Source: Lachnospiraceae bacterium
GTDB lineage: Bacteria; Bacillota; Clostridia; Lachnospirales; Lachnospiraceae
Direction of reading: 5' to 3'
Length of the DNA stretch: 64,000 bases
NCBI GenBank assembly: GCA_017427775.1
Contig: JAFRSD010000015.1
Span: 1-64,000, forward strand
Shown: in pieces, positions 1 through 7,206 of the stretch
How positions within the stretch are numbered: position 1 is the first letter of the stretch
Layout: every line of letters starts with the position of its first letter
Position numbers and translations under genes: made by a program
The notes under the pieces: model-generated
Database searches by the model: none
What the model was told of the DNA's origin: nothing
Seen by the model: the letters and a program-made list of their open reading frames with translations, nothing else

Positions 1-204
1 AACATCTGACTTATTAATAAGCCTGTGTTTCCTGAAATTTACATTTGTTAAAGTTCGCTTCTCTTCATTGAAATGAAGGAAACATTTCAAACGAATCTTC
101 AAGGTTGTTTCACTATTCAGTTTTCAAAGTTCATTGCGCTGTTATCAAAGAAAACAAAGCACTCAGAAGAGAATTCGTAAGGCGTTGTCATCTCAGCGAC
201 AGCT
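1..204 (-). other. probable rRNA operon leader (rRNA gene itself outside window)
   Basis: Read on the minus strand, this AT-rich stretch follows a strong promoter and holds two boxA-like sequences, GAACTTTGAAAACTG (near 132-146) and GAACTTTAACAAATG (near 45-59). Such boxA-type motifs are typical of Firmicutes rRNA leaders and of the 16S-23S spacer, where they load antitermination factors. No protein-coding frame with a ribosome binding site is visible. The inference is that an rRNA gene starts just left of position 1. It could instead be a tRNA or other stable-RNA leader. Confidence 0.5.
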
Positions 205-209
205 TTTAC

Positions 210-238
210 ATATTAACGCAGAAGCTTTGATTTGTCAA
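210..238 (-). promoter_or_regulatory. strong sigma-A promoter, leftward, with UP-like element
   Basis: On the minus strand the -35 TTGACA (233-238) is a perfect match and the -10 is TAATAT (210-215), with a 17-bp spacer. The sequence just upstream (about 240-265) is A/T tracts resembling an UP element. This arrangement is typical of rRNA promoters. Transcription would start near 203 and leave the window at position 1. Confidence 0.7.
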
Positions 239-365
239 CAGCTTTTTGTAAAAAAATATCGCAAAACAATCACCAATTTTTCCGGCATTTTCCAGCATAT
301 AATCGGCACATTTTCCAAAACGCCGGCATGTGTCTTTTTACGACGCACAAATGCTTTTATCGGCA

Positions 366-392
366 AGAAAAAACGGGGCTGAACGCCCCGTT
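366..392 (-). terminator. Rho-independent terminator of the CotH/YD-repeat operon
   Basis: A perfect 8-bp stem AACGGGGC (372-379) and GCCCCGTT (385-392) with a 5-nt loop is followed on the minus strand by six T residues (368-373). It lies 25 bp after the stop codon of the small protein at 417-590 and closes the four-gene operon that starts near 5.9 kb. Confidence 0.9.
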
Positions 393-416
393 CTTTACAT
401 TATGAATACAATCTCC

Positions 417-590
417 TCATTTTCCTTCTTTGATTACCCTCTTCACATCCACCGTGATCTCCGGGGTTCCGTACTCCGGATTAAAGAGTCCCGCGATGCT
501 TTTCTCATACCACTCGCGGATCTGCGCGTCGCTCATCTCACAGACGTCGCCTTTGGTCTTTACCGTAATTGTAATGATCTGTTCTTCCAT
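417..590 (-). CDS. small acidic hypothetical protein, 57 aa
   Basis: This is a 57-residue soluble protein with no signal peptide or membrane segment. It begins MEEQIITITVKTKGD and has a central Trp-Tyr (REWYEKS). The ATG at 590 is chosen because GGAGGT sits 4 nt upstream; a TTG-initiated extension to 602 would overlap the ribosome binding site. It is the last gene of the CotH/YD-repeat operon and is followed directly by a strong terminator. The even spacing of charged and beta-forming residues suggests a compact alpha/beta fold, but I do not recognise the family. Clear ribosome binding site, operon position and terminator make it a real gene; its function is unknown. Confidence 0.7.
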   Translation of the reverse strand: MEEQIITITVKTKGDVCEMSDAQIREWYEKSIAGLFNPEYGTPEITVDVKRVIKEGK

Positions 591-650
591 GTGCACCTCC
601 AAAGTTCACAGTGATAAAACCTCGGCCGCCGAAATACGGAACGGCACGTA

Positions 651-2021
651 CTATTTATAAACCGGAACATCAACAAGGATCCATTCATATTCGAGGATCT
701 CCTTGTTGAGAACGTCCGTCATCTTTACCAGATTCCAGTTGTCATCCAGTTTCGTGTATACATCATACGGGTTAGTGGTATCGTAGTACCTTGTAAGCTT
801 CCCGCTCGCATCATACTCATAGTACTTTTGCTCAAACCCGTCCCCGTAAGCGGGCTGCCCGTCCGGCCGTACTTCTACCGTATCCTGCGGAACTTCATTG
901 CCGTGTTCGTCATAGTATACATCATCGATACAGCTGAAACTTTTAGGCGCGTAACCCTCAATCGTATAATTAGTATCGAAAAAAGCCGGGAAATTGCCTT
1001 TCGGCCGATAAACGATTCCCCTGTACATATCCGGAAATACCTGATTCTCGTCAGTCACATTCAATGCCCCCGGCCAATCCTCATCATATCCCATGAATCT
1101 GGCATACATAAGCATATTGTTGTCTTTAAACTTGAAGGTATAAGTTCCGTTCATCTCATCCGTATAATAGGTGTAGCCGTCTTCGTAGGTCAGTCCCCAA
1201 TACGAAATACTCTCTGCCAGATCATCCAAAAAGATAAAGCCTGTCAGTCTTCCCTCATCATCATATCGAAATTGAATCGCGGAATTCTGCTTTCCGCTCG
1301 GTTCATATAGCCGACGTTCTTTCAATAATCCGTTACTGTCAATCGTCCAATCGGAAGAGTATTCACCGGACAGAGACGACGCCCAATACGGATGGTATGA
1401 TGTTCTGAGTGCCGTCAGATTTCCATCCGCATCATACTCTGCATTCTCAACCTTTTCTCCGCCGTATATATCTATATAGTAACCCCACTCCGCCATATCG
1501 GTGTTTCCGCCGGCTCCGTGGATGAATCTTGTCTCCTCCAGTTCACCGTCCTCCGTCGGAACCCATTGCTCAACAAGAACGATTCCGCTCCGGTCATAGA
1601 CAAATACAGCCGTTAATTCCGGTTCGCCGGCATCATCATAAACGATTCTCTTCGACTCACGACCCTGATCGTCGTACTCGCGGACACTGACCGGTTCCTT
1701 TATCCCGTTACTGTCCGTTTTATACTCTTTTGCAAGTTTCCATACCTGTTCGTAATGATCCACTTCCGGTGTCGGTGAAGGAGTCCGGGTAGGTGTCGGC
1801 GAAACCTTCGGCGTTGTTTCCTTCGGTACTTCCTTTTTCAGGACCGGCGCAGGGGTTACCTGAGCGGGCTCTTTCTTCTCCGGTTTCTTTGAAAGTCCGT
1901 GTATCAACAGCACGGCTTCCGCAATAATTGCCGCAAGACTCAGCACGACTAAACCGATTATGATCTTTTTGCGGGAACTCATAGGACTCCCTTTTTTCTT
2001 TTCTGAATTGTTACTCTCCAT
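651..2021 (-). CDS. membrane-anchored YD-repeat-like extracellular protein (paralog 1)
   Basis: The protein is 456 aa. A short cytoplasmic tail is followed by one hydrophobic segment (about residues 20-41), then a Pro/Thr-rich stalk (about 45-88, TPTRTPSPTPEVD). The large extracytoplasmic part carries repeated strands of the type YDxxGR/N-L (YDDQGRESKR, YDADGNLTALR, YDDEGRLTGF, YDASGKLTRY), resembling RHS/YD repeats. There is no cysteine lipobox, so it should be a type II single-pass membrane protein. The start at 2021 follows GGAGGAAGG. It is adjacent and similar to the gene at 2076-3416, and a third relative lies at 43128-44420. YD-type repeats form beta-shell or beta-strand surfaces, often sugar-binding, but no toxin or protease core is visible here. 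Function unknown. Confidence 0.75.
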   Translation of the reverse strand: MESNNSEKKKGSPMSSRKKIIIGLVVLSLAAIIAEAVLLIHGLSKKPEKKEPAQVTPAPVLKKEVPKETTPKVSPTPTRTPSPTPEVDHYEQVWKLAKEYKTDSNGIKEPVSVREYDDQGRESKRIVYDDAGEPELTAVFVYDRSGIVLVEQWVPTEDGELEETRFIHGAGGNTDMAEWGYYIDIYGGEKVENAEYDADGNLTALRTSYHPYWASSLSGEYSSDWTIDSNGLLKERRLYEPSGKQNSAIQFRYDDEGRLTGFIFLDDLAESISYWGLTYEDGYTYYTDEMNGTYTFKFKDNNMLMYARFMGYDEDWPGALNVTDENQVFPDMYRGIVYRPKGNFPAFFDTNYTIEGYAPKSFSCIDDVYYDEHGNEVPQDTVEVRPDGQPAYGDGFEQKYYEYDASGKLTRYYDTTNPYDVYTKLDDNWNLVKMTDVLNKEILEYEWILVDVPVYK

Positions 2022-2075
2022 TTTCCTTCCTCCACACTTTTCAATATAATCCGAACGGCAGAAGCCGGTTCATAA

Positions 2076-3416
2076 CTAGTACACCGGATACGCAATGGCA
2101 ACCCACTTATAATCGGTCTGATATCCGTATGTTTCACTGCGGAACTGCGTCAGGTTTCCTTCCCCGTCAAACGTAAAAGAATAGATCTCGTTGCCATCCG
2201 TAATTCTGCTGAGCTGTCCGTTGTCCCCGTATTCATAGATTTTCTCTGCGACTTCAGACGCGAGGCGCACATCTGACATCCCGTCCGCGCTTCGAAGTTC
2301 CTTAAGAGGCTGTCCGTCCTCCCGAAATTCGGTCTTTCTCAGCACCCGCGCCGTCATTCCTTCGGAATACACGATATAGTCCATCGAGCCTAGGATCTGC
2401 TTATACGTTTCCGCGCCGTGCGGGAATCTTCCGCGCGGAAGATGATCCGTGTGTTCATAACCGACAGTAATGCTTCTGTCCGGATTCACCTCACGCGTCA
2501 TCCGCTCCCACGAATCTTCGGAACCGCAGTCATAAAACGTACCGGTTTCGACATCTCCCTTATAAATATATCCGTTCGTTCCTTCGCTGTTCATATAGAT
2601 ATACGTGGTTTCTTCATCCCCGGAGCTATAGCCGGAATAACCCTCATAGCGATAAATGGCATACGGCTTGGAAGACCCGTCTTCAACCTTTACGATCTCG
2701 CTGATTCTTCCTGCATAATCGTATGTAAACTGATATTCCGCCGTCAGTCTGTCATCCGCATCATATTCTTCGTGCGAAGTCAGCTGCCCATACGGACTGA
2801 TCTTCACAACCGAATGCACCGGCGGTTCTGAAAGAAACTGGTGATATCCCCGAAGCTCGCCCGTCAGATTTCCGTCCTCATCGTAGCTGCAGCTCTCTAA
2901 AATCTCTCCCTGGAAAAGCTGAGGGTTATGTATCAGCATGTAATCGATCGAAACGCCGTAACAGGTCGGGTAATAGCACCGTTTCTCCTCGAGACGTCCT
3001 TTTTCATCCGGCACCCAGTGTTCCGCAATGATGATGCCGCTCCGGTCATGATGGATCAATATCGTTTTCTCGGGTGACTCGCCTTTCGAATCGTAATAGA
3101 CTCTTTTAATCTCATTGCCGTAGTCGTCATATTCATACGACACGCGATCGCTCGTATCAATGTTTGAATAGGTGGTCTTCTCCCCGGCCAGTCTCCAAAC
3201 CCGGACAAACCTTGGTTCCCGTTCGATTGTCGGCGTCGGGTCATCGACAACCTTTCCCTGATCCGTCGGCGTGACCTTTGCCTTGTTCTTATCATTCTTT
3301 TTGGAAAATGTGCAGATTAACAACACAGCTTCCGCAATAATCGCAATCAGACATACCGCCGCAAGCGCAAGAAAAAACTGCCTGCGTTTCAGCGTGATTC
3401 TCTTTCGGTTTTTCAT
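2076..3416 (-). CDS. membrane-anchored YD-repeat-like extracellular protein (paralog 2)
   Basis: This 446-aa protein has the same architecture as its downstream neighbour: a basic N-terminus (MKNRKRITLKRRQF), one membrane segment (about residues 15-37), a short polar stalk, then YD-like strands (YDDYGNEIKRVYYDSKGE, YDEDGNLTGELRGY, YDADDRLTAEY, YDYAGRISEIV, YGDNGQLSRI, FDGEGNLTQF). The ATG at 3416 is preferred over upstream in-frame codons because GGGGGAG lies 6 nt ahead. It begins 24 bp after the CotH gene and is therefore probably co-transcribed. The two neighbours share the segment around IIAEHWVP / IVLVEQWVP, consistent with local duplication. Both end with a hydrophobic strand close to the C-terminus (WVAIAYPVY / WILVDVPVYK). 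Exported, surface-displayed role inferred; ligand unknown. Confidence 0.75.
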   Translation of the reverse strand: MKNRKRITLKRRQFFLALAAVCLIAIIAEAVLLICTFSKKNDKNKAKVTPTDQGKVVDDPTPTIEREPRFVRVWRLAGEKTTYSNIDTSDRVSYEYDDYGNEIKRVYYDSKGESPEKTILIHHDRSGIIIAEHWVPDEKGRLEEKRCYYPTCYGVSIDYMLIHNPQLFQGEILESCSYDEDGNLTGELRGYHQFLSEPPVHSVVKISPYGQLTSHEEYDADDRLTAEYQFTYDYAGRISEIVKVEDGSSKPYAIYRYEGYSGYSSGDEETTYIYMNSEGTNGYIYKGDVETGTFYDCGSEDSWERMTREVNPDRSITVGYEHTDHLPRGRFPHGAETYKQILGSMDYIVYSEGMTARVLRKTEFREDGQPLKELRSADGMSDVRLASEVAEKIYEYGDNGQLSRITDGNEIYSFTFDGEGNLTQFRSETYGYQTDYKWVAIAYPVY

Positions 3417-3439
3417 ATTCTTCTCCCCCGCACGGAAAG

Positions 3440-5806
3440 TTACTGTGTCCACCACTTTCCAAAATAACTCTTCATCTGGTCATCGGACAGCTTAAAATAC
3501 GACTTGATATCCTTCAGCACGGTCTTCGTGCGGGCGTTGTCTTTGACGTAGTCGTACATCTTCTTAACGGCGTTCTTCCAGCCGGCAACGGTGTAGCCCC
3601 AGCGGGCGCGGTCCTTTTCCATCTCGGGTTCCATAAACGCCACGTAACGGTCGAGCTCAGCCGTGATGAACTCCTCATTCATAAACGAATCGAGCAGCTC
3701 CGCGTAACGCTTCAGGAACGTGTCCCGCATATTTTTATTCTTTAACAGGTTGTACATCAGAATGTTATGGTCGTCATTCTTGATGAAACCGGAGATCGGC
3801 TGGTCGGTCGTATGCCAGAATGCCCAGTCGAGGTCGAAATACATCCATCTCCATTTGCTGTCATATTCGGTCGAACGGAAGTAACGGATGTTGGCAACGT
3901 CCGTGTCACCCACATAGGAACGGCAAATGTACCAATCCATCAGGCTGAGAACGTCGATGCGGTCAGTCACGTAATTGCAGTACTCGTCATTCGAAAGGTC
4001 ATGGTTGCGGACATACGAAAGAAGCGAATTGTAATCCTTCGCGCTTCCGCTCTGCACGCCGCCGTAACTGAACAGCAGGTCAACCGACTTCGCGGATACG
4101 TCGAAATGATCCGCCACATAGTCGTCGCTGAACCGTTCACGCAGGTAATAGATGCCCCAGTACTGGTCGCCGAGGTACAGCACGCACGGCTTGCACTCAA
4201 GCACATAGAGGTGTGTCCGTCCGTTAACGATGCCGGTACAGAATTCGTCACGCATTACCGCGTACGGATAGTCCTCGCTGCCGCCCTTCAGAAGGAGCGA
4301 ATCGAATGTATCGATATCCAGGTTTTCAAAAAGCTTGTAGTGTAATTTGCCGGGGCCGTATTCGGAACGGAACCGAAGCTGGAAGTTCTGCTTCGCGCCT
4401 TTACGGCTGTCGTTTCCGTGAAGCCGGAAGCCGCACGGAACGGAAAATTTCACGTCCCCGTCTTCATAAAGCGTCAGCACGCATTCCTTCTCGATCGTTT
4501 TCGAAACGTTGTCGAGAATGCCTTCGCCGCCTCGCAGATAACTGCTCGGGATGCTGACCGAAACGACCGGAAGCGTATGGCTGATGCCGACAAGATAGGT
4601 GTATTCGCCGATTTCGCTGACACGGCTGCCGGATACGGCAAATGTGCGGATCGTCTTCACATCGCTCACTGTGATCGGCTGCGAATAAACGGCCGAGCGC
4701 TCGGTAGGCCGCGTTCCGTCAAGCGTGTAATAGATCGTGCCCTCGCCGCTCAGTGTAACGGTAATTGCCGAATCGTAAAGACCCGGTTTTACATCCGGAA
4801 CGGGAATCGAAACACGCGCTTCGAATCCGTCATTGTTCTTCGTCCCGGGAGACGGAACTTCCATATAAACCCAGCGGTTGTCATTCCGCCCGTAACTCTT
4901 GTCCTTCTCGAGGTCGCCGGGAACATCAATCATATCGATCAGATTCACGCCGTCCGAAAGGTAGATAGCTTCTCCGCTGCTGGAGATCTTGAACGGCGCA
5001 TGCCCGTCAGCTTCCAAGCCGGAACAGTAGATAACAACATACTCATCTGCGCCGAGTTCCCGGTTCGGAAGCGCGTATTGGGTCAGCTTACTTCTCTTAT
5101 CCGAGAGATAATAGTCGCCGAGATTGATCGTGTGTCCGGAATTGTTCTTCAATTCCACAAAATCATAATAGTTCCCGTTCACGGGATAATACTTCGAGTT
5201 GTCAGACATTGCCTCCGTGAAGATCAGCTCCGGCAGCTTCACCGTCGACAGATACTCCTCATACCCCTCCTGCGTATTCGCATATCCGGGGGTTGCGAAA
5301 GGAAGCACGCCGTCTTTCGAAACGGACTTGTCTCCGATTTCCTCCGTGTAGGTCAGGGAGTCGGCAACCTCATCGTTTCTGATCAGATAAATCGTCTCGC
5401 CCTCGCCGCTCAAATGGAACGGCGCATCCTTCGGCAGAAGCACGACGACGAAACCGTTCTGCTCGATCACATTGCCGGTAAGCGGAAAAGCGTGGGGCTT
5501 CGACTTGTCGTCCGTCAGGTAATAGCCGTTCAGGGATACTACCTTCTCCTCATGGCTTCCGATCTCAATCCAGTCCGCGTCGGTATTCAGGTAGAGCCTG
5601 CGGTTGTCCGCCATTGCCTCGCTGAGATAGAGGTCATACTCCTCTGCTTTTTCGTTCGACGGATCCGCGGTCGGCTGCTTGCCCGACGGGTTGCTTCCGT
5701 GCGTGCTGTCATCCGGGTCCGGGATATCTTTATGTGTCTCCTTTCCGCATGCCGCAAGGCTTACCACCATGCACAGCAGGAGGACAAATGTGATAAATCT
5801 CTTCAT
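3440..5806 (-). CDS. CotH-family lipoprotein with lamin-tail domains
   Basis: The protein is 788 aa from the chosen start (MKRFITFVLLLCMVVSLAACG), which gives a lipoprotein signal with lipobox SLAAC. Domains follow in order. Two lamin-tail (LTD)-like beta domains lie at about residues 60-180 and 190-320 (EAMADNRRLYLNTDADWIE, EAMSDNSKYYPVNGNYYDF). A chitobiase C-terminal-like beta domain (about 335-405) contains GTIYYTLDGTRPT. A CotH domain (about 430-770) contains FRLHGNDSRKGAKQ and YFDLDWAFW. CotH is a protein-kinase-like fold that in Bacillus phosphorylates spore-coat proteins, and acidic residues of such DLDW motifs are expected to bind metal/ATP. It heads an operon with two YD-repeat membrane proteins and a small protein, driven by the promoter at 5886-5914. 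An extracellular phosphorylation or surface-assembly role is inferred. Confidence 0.85.
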   Translation of the reverse strand: MKRFITFVLLLCMVVSLAACGKETHKDIPDPDDSTHGSNPSGKQPTADPSNEKAEEYDLYLSEAMADNRRLYLNTDADWIEIGSHEEKVVSLNGYYLTDDKSKPHAFPLTGNVIEQNGFVVVLLPKDAPFHLSGEGETIYLIRNDEVADSLTYTEEIGDKSVSKDGVLPFATPGYANTQEGYEEYLSTVKLPELIFTEAMSDNSKYYPVNGNYYDFVELKNNSGHTINLGDYYLSDKRSKLTQYALPNRELGADEYVVIYCSGLEADGHAPFKISSSGEAIYLSDGVNLIDMIDVPGDLEKDKSYGRNDNRWVYMEVPSPGTKNNDGFEARVSIPVPDVKPGLYDSAITVTLSGEGTIYYTLDGTRPTERSAVYSQPITVSDVKTIRTFAVSGSRVSEIGEYTYLVGISHTLPVVSVSIPSSYLRGGEGILDNVSKTIEKECVLTLYEDGDVKFSVPCGFRLHGNDSRKGAKQNFQLRFRSEYGPGKLHYKLFENLDIDTFDSLLLKGGSEDYPYAVMRDEFCTGIVNGRTHLYVLECKPCVLYLGDQYWGIYYLRERFSDDYVADHFDVSAKSVDLLFSYGGVQSGSAKDYNSLLSYVRNHDLSNDEYCNYVTDRIDVLSLMDWYICRSYVGDTDVANIRYFRSTEYDSKWRWMYFDLDWAFWHTTDQPISGFIKNDDHNILMYNLLKNKNMRDTFLKRYAELLDSFMNEEFITAELDRYVAFMEPEMEKDRARWGYTVAGWKNAVKKMYDYVKDNARTKTVLKDIKSYFKLSDDQMKSYFGKWWTQ

Positions 5807-5885
5807 AAATATCATACCGGCCGCTGTTTCCGGCGCGTTACACACGCGGAAAAGCGGCCTTCCTTCCGTTTTATACGCCTCGTCT

Positions 5886-5914
5886 ATTATACCTTTTTTT
5901 CGGCGGAATAGCAA
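5886..5914 (-). promoter_or_regulatory. promoter of the CotH operon
   Basis: On the minus strand the -35 is TTGCTA (5909-5914) and the -10 is a perfect TATAAT (5886-5891), with a 17-bp spacer. An inverted repeat (GGCGGAATA at 5936-5944 and TATTCCGCC at 5902-5910) spans the -35 region. It lacks a U-tract, so it is not an obvious terminator of the upstream gene and could be an operator. Confidence 0.65.
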
Positions 5915-5968
5915 GTATTCCGGTCCGACCGGGTGTATTCCGCCATCCTGACAGGCGTCGAACCCGCA

Positions 5969-7156
5969 TTAATACAGGATTCCGTCATAGTACTGTAGGA
6001 GCAGTCCGACAACCTCGCCGTAAGACGCCATACCCGTCTGTCCGCTCATTTTGATCGTGATATCCGCTACATCGCTTCCCACTTTATCAATGGTCTCCGG
6101 CGAAACGATATCCGTCAGAAATTCATCGGATTCGTCCAGCTGTTCCTTCTGCTCCGGCTTCAGGAAGCACCAGTCCTGATCAACGAAAGAATTCCACAGA
6201 ATAAAAATCTCCGGAAGTCCCATCGCAAGCATTTCCTCTTCCGTATAGTTAGCAACGGAGTTCCACACATCCCGCTCAAGATAACCATATACTCCCAGAT
6301 AACCGCAGTAGATCAGGAACGGATCATCGCTCTCCGTACATGCGGCAAATGCCAGGAAATTCGCCTCGTCCTCCCGCATGAATCCATGCGAATGCGACAG
6401 TTCGTGGGCAAATGTGTCATAATTGCTCTCGTACATCAGCGCATTATAATTGGCTTCCATCGAATACGGATAGAAATAGCCGGCAAATCCCAAGCGCGTT
6501 ACGATTCCCGAGAAGAACAGCGGTTTCAGCCGCGGATACCAGCCGGCAAGTGCCGGATAACGGTCCGAAATACCGCGAAGTGCCTCCGCCGAACGCTCCA
6601 TTGCAACTTTCTTATCCTGTATGATCCAGCCGTCAACGTCACGCGTCTGCATTTGGGAATATATGTCCAACTGCTCGCAGACGTAATTGTGAACCAGGAT
6701 CAGTTCCTCTAACGTGTACTCCCGCTTCTCTCGTTTGGGATTCGGATCGAGCGGCGTAGTATGATAGATAACGAACTCCGTCAATGTCATGTAAAGAAGA
6801 ACGATGCATCCGGCAAGAAGGGCAACCCGGTAGAGCGAACAGGTGAAGCGGCGGAACCGCTCTCCTTTCTTGCAGATCTTCAGGATAACCGCCGGAATCC
6901 ACCATAGCGCAAGGATGACTAACGCGTTGATCACGAAAAATGCCAGCCACTCACCGATCGAGAACGGGAACAGATTTGCTAACCGTCCGATCGTATTGAG
7001 AAATGCCGGGTAGATATACTTCAGATACCAGTCATTGAACGGCGTGCATAGGAGGGAGAGCCCATTGATGCAAACCGTAACGGCCGCAATAATGATGACG
7101 CTCAGCCAGTACCCGCGCCGGCTCTTCTTCCCGGATTGTTTCTTCTTTTTCGACAT
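5969..7156 (-). CDS. DUF3810 family membrane metalloprotease-like protein
   Basis: The 395-aa protein has a lysine-rich start, then three hydrophobic segments in the first 145 residues (about 18-38, 65-88, 108-128), followed by a soluble extracytoplasmic part. That part contains HELSHSHGF (about 249-257) followed by EDEANFLAF. This HExxH plus downstream glutamate arrangement is the zinc-site signature of the DUF3810 family and makes a zinc peptidase likely. The ATG at 7156 follows a GGGGGG stretch. It is the last gene of the phosphodiesterase-sbcD-sbcC run, 50 bp after sbcC. The family is common in Firmicutes, and its substrate is not known to me. Confidence 0.8.
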   Translation of the reverse strand: MSKKKKQSGKKSRRGYWLSVIIIAAVTVCINGLSLLCTPFNDWYLKYIYPAFLNTIGRLANLFPFSIGEWLAFFVINALVILALWWIPAVILKICKKGERFRRFTCSLYRVALLAGCIVLLYMTLTEFVIYHTTPLDPNPKREKREYTLEELILVHNYVCEQLDIYSQMQTRDVDGWIIQDKKVAMERSAEALRGISDRYPALAGWYPRLKPLFFSGIVTRLGFAGYFYPYSMEANYNALMYESNYDTFAHELSHSHGFMREDEANFLAFAACTESDDPFLIYCGYLGVYGYLERDVWNSVANYTEEEMLAMGLPEIFILWNSFVDQDWCFLKPEQKEQLDESDEFLTDIVSPETIDKVGSDVADITIKMSGQTGMASYGEVVGLLLQYYDGILY

Positions 7157-7206
7157 GTGGTAATCCCCCCCTGTAAATATATGATGTGAAGCAATGTCTC
7201 TTGCGA

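Noticed and set aside
5899-5945. GGCGGAATA/TATTCCGCC inverted repeat as terminator of the DUF3810 gene
   Set aside because: On the minus strand it is followed by A residues rather than T, and it overlaps a good promoter.
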